A DNA stretch of 64,000 bases from a gamma proteobacterium SCGC AAA076-P13. GTDB lineage: Bacteria > Pseudomonadota > Gammaproteobacteria > Magnimaribacterales > D2472. The translations under genes were made by a program, and so were the position numbers. Shown here piece by piece: positions 20,439 through 29,678 of this stretch (its first letter is position 1; each line of letters begins with the position of its first letter). The notes under the pieces were generated by a model that saw only the letters and a list, made by a program, of their open reading frames with translations, searched no databases and was not told where the DNA came from. Where the stretch lies: contig ARRA01000002.1 in NCBI GenBank assembly GCA_000384935.1, positions 215,697 to 279,696 on the forward strand, written 5' to 3'.

Positions 20439-21024
20439 AAATTTTTATAAGGTTCGATATTCTTTTTCCTGTCTCTTTGGCAATCAAATACTCCTCAGGC
20501 GTTAATGAGTTGGAATTATTTACACTTTCAACATGAGAGGGTCCATAAGGCGTTCCTCCAGATTGTGTTTCTCCAAGTTCTTTTATTGAATAGGGTGTTC
20601 CATGAATAATCATTCCATGATGCAGCATGTATGTAATTAAATTATATAGAGTTGATTCTTGACCTCCATGCATAGAGCTTGTTGATGTAAATGCAAATCC
20701 AGGTATTCCCTCAAGTGCATTAACTGACCAAAGGTCACCAGTTGTATCAAGAAAATATTTCAAGGGCGCAGCCATGGAACCAAACCTAGTTGGAGACCCA
20801 AGTGCTAGACCACTGCAGTTAATTAGATCTTCCTTTGTGCAGTAGACTTCATCTTGATCTGGTATTTTTGATTCTGTAGCTTCACTTACGGCAGACACTT
20901 TTGGAACAGTTCTAATCTTAACTTCTACTCCAGCTGATTCAGCGCCATCTGCTATTGCATGAGCTAGGTTTCTAACAGAACCACCAGCTGAATAAAAAAG
21001 AATTAGTAAATATTTATTTTCCAT
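20428..21024 (-). CDS. wrbA: NAD(P)H:quinone oxidoreductase, WrbA family flavodoxin
   Basis: LFYSAGGSVRNLAHAI, GSPTRFGSMAAPLKYFLDTTGDLW, TSTSSMHGGQESTL. Confidence 0.93.
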   Translation of the reverse strand: MENKYLLILFYSAGGSVRNLAHAIADGAESAGVEVKIRTVPKVSAVSEATESKIPDQDEVYCTKEDLINCSGLALGSPTRFGSMAAPLKYFLDTTGDLWSVNALEGIPGFAFTSTSSMHGGQESTLYNLITYMLHHGMIIHGTPYSIKELGETQSGGTPYGPSHVESVNNSNSLTPEEYLIAKETGKRISNLIKIFDA

Positions 21025-21051
21025 ACCTGATAATTAGCCTAAAATGTCTTA

Positions 21052-21504
21052 ATGAATAATAAAATTATAACCTTCTTCTGTCTTATCTTTTTAATGGGAT
21101 GTCAAAATAATGACATTGAGGTCCTCAATGGGTCTGACACATCTTTTGGTAAACTTCAGGGTAAATGGATTGTTGTTAATTATTGGGCAGACTGGTGCGC
21201 ACCATGTATAAAAGAAATTCCAGAGTTGGTTGAGTTTGCTGAAGAAAATAAAGATATCCTTGTTTATGCCTTTAACTTTGATGAGTTAGATTCTGAAGAT
21301 CTTGCTCCAATAGCTAAAAAATTTAAAGTAGATATTCCATCACTGATATCTCATCCAAGAGAGATTTGGGGGATTGAAACTCCGCCAGCAGTTCCAGCTA
21401 CTTTTTTTATTAACCCCGAAGGAGTTTTAGTAAAATCTTTTTTTAGACCCCAAACAAAAGATAGTCTCAATGAAATCTTAGATGGACTCCAAAAGAGTGT
21501 TTAA
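21052..21504 (+). CDS. TlpA-like thioredoxin-family lipoprotein
   Basis: Lipobox LMGCQ, NYWADWCAPCIKEIPEL. Confidence 0.92.
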   Translation: MNNKIITFFCLIFLMGCQNNDIEVLNGSDTSFGKLQGKWIVVNYWADWCAPCIKEIPELVEFAEENKDILVYAFNFDELDSEDLAPIAKKFKVDIPSLISHPREIWGIETPPAVPATFFINPEGVLVKSFFRPQTKDSLNEILDGLQKSV

Positions 21505-22275
21505 ATAATTATCCTTTAACAAAGACTCTGGATTAATTCTAATCTCGTTCAAATAAACAGTCCAATGCAAATGTGGTCCTGTAACTCTTCCTGTTGAGCC
21601 AACTTTACCTATGAGGTCTGATTGATTAAGAATATCTCCTTTCTTGACAAGAATTTCAGATAGATGGCTATAAGATGAAAGCATTCCATAGCCATGATCT
21701 AGAATTATGTAATTACCTCCATAAAAGAAATTACCTGTAAGAATTACTTTTCCATATGCAGGAGCAATAATTGGCGACCCCTCTGGAGCTGCTATATCTA
21801 ATGCTAGGTGGGGAGATCTAGGAGAATTATTGATGAATCTTTTTTTACCATATCGACTAGAAATTATTCCCTCAACAGGCCTTATAAAATTAAGAAGTGG
21901 CTTGAAGTCATTAGAGTATGTTTTTACAGCATCTTTTATAAGTCTAGATTCTTTATAAGCTCTAGCTGCATCCTCATTATTTAGGTCTACTTGAGAAAGG
22001 TTATCTATTGTTATTCTTGACTCTCCAAAATCTTTTTTTTGAACATTGATCTGAATGTCATACAAGTCCAAAGATAGATTGGTATTGTTATAAGGGATTG
22101 GAATAATAATAATTTTATTAAGATCATTCTCAACAACAAATTCATTAGAGATTATATTTTCAGTAGATTTTTTTAGCTTAATTGCAATTAATTCACCAGG
22201 TATTGCAGAATATTCAGCATTAATTAGCAAAGTAAAAGTATATAGAAAACAGAGTAACAGTTTATTTTTTATCAC
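21478..22275 (-). CDS. M23 family metallopeptidase
   Basis: SPHLALDIAAPEGSPI, GPHLHWTVYLNEIRINPE. Confidence 0.93.
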   Translation of the reverse strand: MIKNKLLLCFLYTFTLLINAEYSAIPGELIAIKLKKSTENIISNEFVVENDLNKIIIIPIPYNNTNLSLDLYDIQINVQKKDFGESRITIDNLSQVDLNNEDAARAYKESRLIKDAVKTYSNDFKPLLNFIRPVEGIISSRYGKKRFINNSPRSPHLALDIAAPEGSPIIAPAYGKVILTGNFFYGGNYIILDHGYGMLSSYSHLSEILVKKGDILNQSDLIGKVGSTGRVTGPHLHWTVYLNEIRINPESLLKDNYLNTLLESI

Positions 22276-23629
22276 TAGTAGTTTTAACCTCTATATCTAG
22301 AAAACCCTCACTAAGTCTTGCGGTAAGATTTTCGCCTACAAGAACATCTGAATTTGTTTTTATAGCCTGACCATTTTTATTTTGGATAATGGCATAACCT
22401 CTATCAAGAATTGATAATGGGTTTAAGATAAGCAAGTTTTTATTTGATTCTTTTATTTTTAGCTCTTTAATAGAGAGCTTATTTTTTATATTAATCTCAA
22501 TTAGTTTTGATATATTTTTAATTCTAGAATCTAGTTTTTGAAGAAGGTTTTTAGGGTTGCGCTCCATCAATCTAGAATAATAAGTATTTAATTTTTGAAA
22601 TTCTGTTTTAGTATTAAATTGTATATTCTGTTTTAACCTAAGTTCAAAGCTATCTAGCCTTTGGTTTTGTTCTCTTAGCTTTATTAGCGGGCTTTTTAAA
22701 TTAGACTTTATTGAATTTATTGCATGTCTCTTCAATTTAAATAAGTGATATGCTTTCGATACTAATTTTTCAAAATAATCTTCAAGCCTGTCAAAGGCTT
22801 TAAAATTAAATTCAGTAACTAACTCTGCTGCTGCTGTTGGTGTTGGAGATCTTGTATCTGAAACAAAGTCGCAAATTGTAAAATCTATTTCATGTCCTAC
22901 GCCTGATATCGTTGGTATTGGAAAAGCAAATATCTCTCTAGCAAGCTCTTCATTGTTAAAGCACCATAAATCCTCTATAGAGCCACCGCCGCGTGAAAGT
23001 ATGACCACATCAATTGGGTTGTCTTCGTTATTCTCATTGAATAACAATATTCTGTTTAGTGCTTTTATTATTGTTCTAGGAGCAGTATCACCTTGGACAA
23101 CAGATTTACTTAAGGAGACTTGAGCAGAAGGGGCTCGTCTTTGAATAGTGCTTAATATATCTTGAAAAGCTGCTGTTGAAGATGATGTTATTACTCCAAT
23201 ATGTTTTGGTGATTCTGGGAGATGAAGTTTATTTTCTAAATCAAATAAACCTTCGCTATCAAGTTTCTTTTTTAGATCTTCGAACTGCTGCATTAGGTTA
23301 CCGGAACCTGCTTGTTCAATAGATTTAACCATTAACTGATATCTACCTGAGGCCGGGTATATGCTTACCTGCCCTTTAAGTATGCACTTATCTCCATTTT
23401 CAGGATTAAAATTTAGTTTCGATGCTTGAGATCTCCACATTGCACATCCAATGGCACCATCTTCATCTTTTAATGTGAAATAAATGTGACCTGAACTAGG
23501 TCGAGACATGTTGGATATTTCACCAACAACCGATATATTGTTAAACGCATTTTCTAATAAATATTTCGCAGATCTATTTAACTCTCCTACAGAGATAATT
23601 TCTATTTTCTGATCTACAATGTTATTCAT
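22262..23629 (-). CDS. xseA: Exodeoxyribonuclease VII large subunit
   Basis: OB fold NMSRPSSGHIYFTLKDEDGAIGCAMWR, GRYQLMVKSIEQAG, SRGGGSIEDLWCFN; ATG at 23629 preferred to TTG at 23635. Confidence 0.96.
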   Translation of the reverse strand: MNNIVDQKIEIISVGELNRSAKYLLENAFNNISVVGEISNMSRPSSGHIYFTLKDEDGAIGCAMWRSQASKLNFNPENGDKCILKGQVSIYPASGRYQLMVKSIEQAGSGNLMQQFEDLKKKLDSEGLFDLENKLHLPESPKHIGVITSSSTAAFQDILSTIQRRAPSAQVSLSKSVVQGDTAPRTIIKALNRILLFNENNEDNPIDVVILSRGGGSIEDLWCFNNEELAREIFAFPIPTISGVGHEIDFTICDFVSDTRSPTPTAAAELVTEFNFKAFDRLEDYFEKLVSKAYHLFKLKRHAINSIKSNLKSPLIKLREQNQRLDSFELRLKQNIQFNTKTEFQKLNTYYSRLMERNPKNLLQKLDSRIKNISKLIEINIKNKLSIKELKIKESNKNLLILNPLSILDRGYAIIQNKNGQAIKTNSDVLVGENLTARLSEGFLDIEVKTTSDKK

Positions 23630-23646
23630 TTTCAAATTATAACTTC

Positions 23647-24528
23647 ATGATTAATAATTTTCAGCGTTCAAATTATTTTCTTATGCTAGCAACAGGGGCA
23701 ATGCTAATTGGTTTTGCTCCAATATTTGTTAAATGGAGTGAATTGTCCCCATCTTCTATAATGTTTTACAGAATGGTGTTTACATTACCATTCTTGTTTA
23801 TCTTAAATTTTTACCTCAATAAAAAAATCTCTTTTAGCTTAAAAAATAAAAAGACTATATTTTATTCTGCGATAGCATCCATGGCTTTTACCTTTGATTT
23901 AGTTCTGTGGCACTATGCAATGGATATAACCTCAGTTTCAAATGCAACAATTATTGTAAATTCTGCACCCATACTAATAGCTATCTTGAGCTATATCTTT
24001 TTTAAAGAGAAGCCCTCTAAAGGTTTTGCATCATCATTTTTCATAACCTATATTGGCATTATTGGGCTAATAATTTTTTCAAATAATTATCTTAATGGAA
24101 AAATACTAGGAGATATTTTATGTTTATTTGCTGCACTTGGTTATGCGGTATATTTGTTAATAATATCTAAGCTTGGAAAAGAAACTGCATTAAACATAAT
24201 ATTTTATACAACTTTATTTTGTAGTATTTTTGCTCTTATACCAATGCTTCTTGAATCTGGTAACAAATTTCCAACAACAAGTTTTGAATGGAAGAATTTA
24301 TTCTTGCTAGCTTTTTTATGTCAGTTTGGGGGGCAATTTTTAATTACATATGGCATTGCAAATATATCAGCATCCAGTGGTTCCATAGGATTATTAATGC
24401 AGCCATTAACAGCAACAATTTTAGCATCATTTATATTTTCAGAAATATTAAATACCAATCAAATGCTATTTGTATTCATTACTCTTTTTGGTATTTACAG
24501 GGCGAGAATAAGCCTTTCAAAAAATTAA
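23647..24528 (+). CDS. DMT superfamily (EamA) transporter
   Basis: Ten-TM EamA pattern, FAPIFVKWSELSPSSIMFYRM. Confidence 0.9.
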   Translation: MINNFQRSNYFLMLATGAMLIGFAPIFVKWSELSPSSIMFYRMVFTLPFLFILNFYLNKKISFSLKNKKTIFYSAIASMAFTFDLVLWHYAMDITSVSNATIIVNSAPILIAILSYIFFKEKPSKGFASSFFITYIGIIGLIIFSNNYLNGKILGDILCLFAALGYAVYLLIISKLGKETALNIIFYTTLFCSIFALIPMLLESGNKFPTTSFEWKNLFLLAFLCQFGGQFLITYGIANISASSGSIGLLMQPLTATILASFIFSEILNTNQMLFVFITLFGIYRARISLSKN

Positions 24529-24637
24529 ATTGTCATCAATTAAGCATATTATTTTTATAAATATAATAGTATTATTAGCAGCCTAATTTAATGGTTAAAA
24601 ATTGATACAAAGTTTTGAACTTTAATTAGACAAAAAA

Positions 24638-24714
24638 GGGTGATTAGCTCAGTTTGGTAGAGCATCTCGTTTACACCGAGAGGGTCGGCAGTTCGAACCT
24701 GTCATCACCCACCA
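24638..24714 (+). tRNA. tRNA-Val (anticodon TAC)
   Basis: Cloverleaf: GGGTGAT acceptor, loop TTTACAC, TTCGAAC, encoded CCA. Confidence 0.95.
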
Positions 24715-24768
24715 TTTTTGGGTTGCACTTTTATCTAAAATAGATATTATTCAACTCAACGGTTTAGT

Positions 24769-24843
24769 GGTCTGGTAGTTAAACGGTTATAATTCCGCCC
24801 TGTCACGGCGGTGTTCGGGGTTCGATTCCCCGTCAGACCGCCA
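24769..24843 (+). tRNA. tRNA-Asp (anticodon GTC)
   Basis: Cloverleaf: GGTCTGG acceptor, loop CTGTCAC, TTCGATT, encoded CCA. Confidence 0.95.
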
Positions 24844-24850
24844 CTTTATT

Positions 24851-25258
24851 ATGAATATTATTACTTTAAGCCTTTTAATACTTATCTACTCTTTGGTTTT
24901 AGGTATTATATTTGCCCAAGTAATACTTACAGCACCTGTAGTATTCAAAGTTCTCGATAATCAAAATGCATCTTTATTTCTTAGAAAAATTTTTCCTAGA
25001 TATTATTTATTGTTAACACTTTTAACTCTTCTAGCGCTATTAATCTCATATCTTTTTTTTGATACTATTGATATTTATTTAGCCTTAACGGCTGTTTCTT
25101 TTTCTTTTCTTGGTTATATTATTATTCCAGTAACAAATGCATCTAGAGACAGGGGCTGGGACAAGTTATTTAAAGGGCTTCATAACTTGAGTGTGCTTAA
25201 TACTTTAATAATCTTACTAATATCTATTACTCAAGTTGTTAGAGTTTCTTTTTTATAA
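24851..25258 (+). CDS. DUF4149-type membrane protein
   Basis: Four-TM protein, ...FAQVILTAPVVFKVL... NASRDRGWDKLFKGLHNLSVLNT. Confidence 0.7.
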   Translation: MNIITLSLLILIYSLVLGIIFAQVILTAPVVFKVLDNQNASLFLRKIFPRYYLLLTLLTLLALLISYLFFDTIDIYLALTAVSFSFLGYIIIPVTNASRDRGWDKLFKGLHNLSVLNTLIILLISITQVVRVSFL

Positions 25259-25270
25259 TTTTACCCAACA

Positions 25271-25298
25271 CTTGAATTTTATAATTTCAACACCAATT
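25271..25298 (+). promoter_or_regulatory. Possible sigma32 promoter for htpG
   Basis: CTTGAA (25271-25276) then CACCAATT (25291-25298), about 14 nt spacing. Confidence 0.4.
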
Positions 25299-25322
25299 AA
25301 TAGCTAATTAAAGGGGTTAACT

Positions 25323-27146
25323 ATGGCTAGAGCAAAAACAAAGACATTTCAGACAGAAACTAAGCAGCTGTTAAAGCTGATGATTCATTCTTTATATTCA
25401 AATAAAGAAATCTTCTTAAGAGAGCTTGTATCTAATGCATCAGATGCGATTGATAAATTAAGATTCAAATCGGTAGAGGACAAATCAATTTCAAAAATGA
25501 ACAATGATTTAAAGATCGATGTAAAAATTTTTAAAGATGAAAATAAAATTGTTATTTCTGATAATGGAATTGGGATGTCAGAAGAAGAAATTGTCCAAAA
25601 TATTGGAACAATTGCTAGATCTGGTACATCATCGTTTCTTGACAATATTACAGGCGATAAACAAAAAGATTCAAATCTTATCGGTCAATTTGGTGTGGGT
25701 TTCTACTCTGTGTTTATGGTAGCTGATAGAGTACAAGTCCTATCAAAATCTGCATATGAAGCATCTAATGAGGCTATATTATGGGAAAGCTCTGGTGAAG
25801 AAAAATATAAACTTGAGCAATCAACTAAAGAATCTAATGGCACAGATATTATTATCTATTTAAACGAAGACAATCATGAGTTTGCTGAAGAGGGTAGAGT
25901 TAAATTTTTGCTAGAAAAATATTCCCAATATATAAATTTCCCTTTAAATCTAATTTCCGAATCAGGTGAGGTAAATAGAATAAACGATTCAGAGGCTTTA
26001 TGGTTAAAACCAAAAAGATCAATAAAAGATAAGGAATATAATGACTTTTACAAGTTCACTACATTTGATCAAGAAGATCCTTTGTTTTGGGTGCATAACA
26101 AAGTTGAAGGCAGGAATGAATATACTAATTTATTATATGTTCCATCTAAACCGCCTTTTGACTTATGGAATAGAGAGTCACCCAGAGGTGTAAAACTTTA
26201 TATACAAAGAGTATTTATAATGGATGATGCATCACATTTCCTTCCTTTATATTTAAGATTTGTTAGAGGTATCATCGATACCAGCGACCTTCCATTAAAT
26301 GTTTCAAGAGAAATTCTTCAAGAGCATCACTTGGTTGATACGATTAAAAAAGGCGTTACAAAAAAGATACTAGACTCTTTGGTAGCACTAAAGAAAGACT
26401 CTTTTGATAAATATAAAAATTTCTGGAAAGAGTATGGATTGGTTCTCAAAGAGGGAACTGCCGAGGATTTTGAAAATAAAGAATTAATTGCAAGCCTTTT
26501 ATTATTTTCATCAACGTATTCCGAAAAGGATTCTCCAGAAAACACACTAGATGACTATATCGCGAGAATGACAGAGGATGATAATAAAATATATTATTGT
26601 GTAGCAGATACATATCAAGCAGCAGCTAATTCTCCTCACATAGAGGGCTTAAAATCTAAAGGGAAAGAAGTTTTATTATTAACTGATAGAATTGATGAAT
26701 GGCTAATGACTGGTCTTATTGAATATAAAGGTAAGGAGTTGGTCAATGCAGCAAAAGAAGAGATAACTGAAGCGGAACAGAAAAAAGTTTCAGAGTCAGA
26801 TCAAGATCTAGTTTCTAAAATAAAAAAACATCTGGATAGCAAGGTTTCTGAGGTTATAGTGAGTTCTAGATTAACAGATTCTGCCTCATGTCTAGTTGTC
26901 CCTAAAAATGAACCAGGGGCTCAATTAAGAAGAATTTTAGAGGCTTCAGGGCAAACCATGGAAGCGTCTAATCCAATTTTTGAAATTAACTCAAAACATA
27001 AGCTATTAAAAAAGCTTAAAGATCTTAAGGGTAAGCAATTTAACTCATTCGTAGATTTCCTATATGACTATGCTGTTATTGCGGAAGGTGGATCTCCGCA
27101 AGACCCGTCAAAATATTTAAGACAGCTTGATAAATATTTATCATAA
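25323..27146 (+). CDS. htpG: Molecular chaperone HtpG (Hsp90)
   Basis: FQTETKQLLKLMIHSLYSNKEIFLRELVSNASDAIDKLR. Confidence 0.98.
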   Translation: MARAKTKTFQTETKQLLKLMIHSLYSNKEIFLRELVSNASDAIDKLRFKSVEDKSISKMNNDLKIDVKIFKDENKIVISDNGIGMSEEEIVQNIGTIARSGTSSFLDNITGDKQKDSNLIGQFGVGFYSVFMVADRVQVLSKSAYEASNEAILWESSGEEKYKLEQSTKESNGTDIIIYLNEDNHEFAEEGRVKFLLEKYSQYINFPLNLISESGEVNRINDSEALWLKPKRSIKDKEYNDFYKFTTFDQEDPLFWVHNKVEGRNEYTNLLYVPSKPPFDLWNRESPRGVKLYIQRVFIMDDASHFLPLYLRFVRGIIDTSDLPLNVSREILQEHHLVDTIKKGVTKKILDSLVALKKDSFDKYKNFWKEYGLVLKEGTAEDFENKELIASLLLFSSTYSEKDSPENTLDDYIARMTEDDNKIYYCVADTYQAAANSPHIEGLKSKGKEVLLLTDRIDEWLMTGLIEYKGKELVNAAKEEITEAEQKKVSESDQDLVSKIKKHLDSKVSEVIVSSRLTDSASCLVVPKNEPGAQLRRILEASGQTMEASNPIFEINSKHKLLKKLKDLKGKQFNSFVDFLYDYAVIAEGGSPQDPSKYLRQLDKYLS

Positions 27147-27148
27147 TT

Positions 27149-28174
27149 ATGATTACAAACAAAGTTGCAGTTTTGGGTGGAGGAAGTTTTGGTACAGTTC
27201 TTGCCAATATTGCAGCTTCTAACGGAAGTGATGTATATCTTTGGGTCAGAGATTCAGAACAGGCATTAAGAATCAACTCCGAAGGCGCAAACTCTGTTTA
27301 TCATCCAGAATTACAGTTATCTTCAAATATCCATGCATCTGAAGATTTAGATGAGGTCATCAAAGGCTCATCAATTATTTTAGTTGCGACCCCAAGTGTA
27401 ATATTTGAGAATATTATTCAAAGAATAGCACCTAAAATTAATAAAGGGGCTCATATCATTTCATGTACCAAAGGCATTAAATTAGACCCATTTAGATCTA
27501 TGTCAGATATTATTTCAACAAACATAAATAGTAATGATAACCAGATCGGTGTTTTAAGTGGTCCTAACTTAGCAAAAGAGATAGCCGAGAACAAAGTATC
27601 TGGAACTGTTATAGCCAGTAGCAGTAAAGATTTAATAAATGATGTTAAAGAAATTCTTTCCTCAGAGACATTTAAGATTTATTCAAGTGATGATGTTCAG
27701 GGTGTAGAGTTAGCAGGAGCATTGAAAAATATCTATGCCATTATATGCGGCATGGCAGATTCCATGGGAGTTGGTGAAAATGCATTAGGGTTAATTTTAA
27801 CTAGAAGTATGGCAGAAATGAGTAGGTTTGCAGTAGCGAAGGGAGCAAACCCAATTACCTTTCTAGGTCTTGCAGGTATGGGCGACTTAGTTGCAACATG
27901 CACATCAAACCTTTCAAGAAATTACCAACTTGGGTATCATCTAGGAACTGGTTTAAATTTAGAAAGTGCGAAAGAAAAAGTAGGTCAAGTAGCAGAGGGC
28001 ATCAGAACACTTGAAGTTATTAAAAATGAATCATCTAACCTTGGTATTAAAATGCCACTTGTCGATTCTTTGTATAATATTATTTATGAATCAGCCAAAA
28101 CCAAGACATTGATTGATGATCTTGTTAATAATCCGAACGAAGTTGATGTAGAATTTAAACATAGAGGAAATTAA
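27149..28174 (+). CDS. gpsA: Glycerol-3-phosphate dehydrogenase [NAD(P)+]
   Basis: VLGGGSFGTVLANIAA, LSGPNLAKEIAE, GLAGMGDLVATCTS. Confidence 0.97.
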   Translation: MITNKVAVLGGGSFGTVLANIAASNGSDVYLWVRDSEQALRINSEGANSVYHPELQLSSNIHASEDLDEVIKGSSIILVATPSVIFENIIQRIAPKINKGAHIISCTKGIKLDPFRSMSDIISTNINSNDNQIGVLSGPNLAKEIAENKVSGTVIASSSKDLINDVKEILSSETFKIYSSDDVQGVELAGALKNIYAIICGMADSMGVGENALGLILTRSMAEMSRFAVAKGANPITFLGLAGMGDLVATCTSNLSRNYQLGYHLGTGLNLESAKEKVGQVAEGIRTLEVIKNESSNLGIKMPLVDSLYNIIYESAKTKTLIDDLVNNPNEVDVEFKHRGN

Positions 28175-28177
28175 ATT

Positions 28178-28594
28178 ATGGAAATTAATAGAGAAGAAGT
28201 TAAAGAAGAAGTTTTTAAATTAGGAAAATGGACTCGTTTTGTCTTTATGTTTTTATATGCATTTGTATTAAATTTTGTTATTTCTGTATCCATTGGTCTT
28301 GCCTTTATTCAGTTCTTATTTTACTTATTCACCTCCAAGGTTAATGAGTCTTTATCTGATTTTAACAATCACTTATTTTTGTTTGTAAGTGATACTCTGA
28401 AATTTCTTCTGTTTGAAACAGATGATAAGCCTTTCCCTTTTAAGAAGTCTAAAGAGTCTGAGGAAGATTCACATGAAGTTGTTGATGGCGACGTAAATGA
28501 AGTACAAGATGTCTCTGAAGATGTTATTGAATCGGCTGAGGTTGAAGAAATATCAGAAGAAGTTGTTCAGACTGAAGAGGACTCTAAGTCTTAA
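28178..28594 (+). CDS. DUF4389-type membrane protein with acidic C-terminal tail
   Basis: [29 protein letters not shown] pattern followed by Glu/Asp/Val-rich tail. Confidence 0.7.
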   Translation: MEINREEVKEEVFKLGKWTRFVFMFLYAFVLNFVISVSIGLAFIQFLFYLFTSKVNESLSDFNNHLFLFVSDTLKFLLFETDDKPFPFKKSKESEEDSHEVVDGDVNEVQDVSEDVIESAEVEEISEEVVQTEEDSKS

Positions 28595-29423
28595 TTTTTT
28601 GTGCGGACTGAAGAGTTTGTAATATTAGAGTATTGATCGTCATAGGGCCCACCCCGCCTGGCACTGGCGTATATGCAGATGCTTTAGATTCAATATTCTT
28701 CAAATCAATGTCACCACATTTTTCTGGGTGATAACCAGCGTCTATTACAACAGCATTATCTTTAATCCACTCATATTTGATAAATTCAGGAATTCCAACA
28801 GCCCCAACCAAAATGTCTGCTTGCTTAATAATTTCTTCTATTTTTTGAGTTCTTGAGTGACAAATAGTTACTGTTGCATTTTTATTTAATAGCATCATAG
28901 CCATTGGTTTTCCAAGAATTGGACTTCTTCCAACAACAACAGCATTCTTTCCTTGAATTTCTATTTCATAGTGCTCAAGCAGTCTCATTATTCCTGCAGG
29001 CGTGCATGAACCAAAAGCAGGCAAACCCATTGCCATATTTCCAAAACCAAGACATGTAACACCATCAACATCTTTATTAATATCTATCGCATCAAAGCAT
29101 TTTCTTTCATCGATTTGAGAAGGGACAGGGTGTTGAAGAAGTATCCCATGAACCCCTTCATTATTATTAAGACTATTTATTGAGCTGAGTAACTCCTCAG
29201 TGGTAGTCGACTCAGGTAGCTCAACAGCAATAGACTCCATACCGACTCTTTTACAAGTATTTCTTTTCATTCGAACGTATGTCTCAGAAGACGGGTCACT
29301 TCCAACAAGAATAGTTGCTAATGTTGGGTTAATGCCCTTATTTTTTAGATCAGATACTTCATTTTTAATACTATCTTCAGAAATATGAGCTAAGTTTTTA
29401 CCATCTAATATAATTGCTGCCAT
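28584..29423 (-). CDS. folD: Methylenetetrahydrofolate dehydrogenase/cyclohydrolase
   Basis: [55 protein letters not shown]. Confidence 0.97.
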   Translation of the reverse strand: MAAIILDGKNLAHISEDSIKNEVSDLKNKGINPTLATILVGSDPSSETYVRMKRNTCKRVGMESIAVELPESTTTEELLSSINSLNNNEGVHGILLQHPVPSQIDERKCFDAIDINKDVDGVTCLGFGNMAMGLPAFGSCTPAGIMRLLEHYEIEIQGKNAVVVGRSPILGKPMAMMLLNKNATVTICHSRTQKIEEIIKQADILVGAVGIPEFIKYEWIKDNAVVIDAGYHPEKCGDIDLKNIESKASAYTPVPGGVGPMTINTLILQTLQSAQKIKT

Positions 29424-29502
29424 ACAAATATTATGTCATTAATAAATATTTATGCATATGATGATTGCTTATTTTATCTATTAACTTTAATATTTGCACC
29501 TT

Positions 29503-29579
29503 CGGGGTATAGCGCAGTCTGGTAGCGCACTCGCTTTGGGAGCGAGTGGTCGTAAGTTCGAATCTTACTACCCCGACCA
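29503..29579 (+). tRNA. tRNA-Pro (anticodon TGG)
   Basis: Cloverleaf: CGGGGTA acceptor, loop TTTGGGA, TTCGAAT, encoded CCA. Confidence 0.95.
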
Positions 29580-29580
29580 T

Positions 29581-29657
29581 GCGCCTGTAGCTCAGCTGGA
29601 TAGAGCAACGGATTTCTAATCCGTGGGTCAGGAGTTCGAATCTCTTCAGGCGCGCCA
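29581..29657 (+). tRNA. tRNA-Arg (anticodon TCT)
   Basis: Cloverleaf: GCGCCTG acceptor, loop TTTCTAA, TTCGAAT, encoded CCA. Confidence 0.95.
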
Positions 29658-29678
29658 TTTTTTATATATAATCTAAAA

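Noticed and set aside
24638-24843. Tandem tRNAs as a possible integration (att) site
   Set aside because: No integrase, no direct repeat of the tRNA 3' end, and flanking genes are ordinary chromosomal genes.
29431-29658. 75-aa minus-strand ORF (MARLKRFELLTHGLEIRCSIQLSYRRMVGVVRFELTTTRSQ...)
   Set aside because: It lies antisense across tRNA-Pro and tRNA-Arg; this is a well-known spurious translation of tRNA genes.
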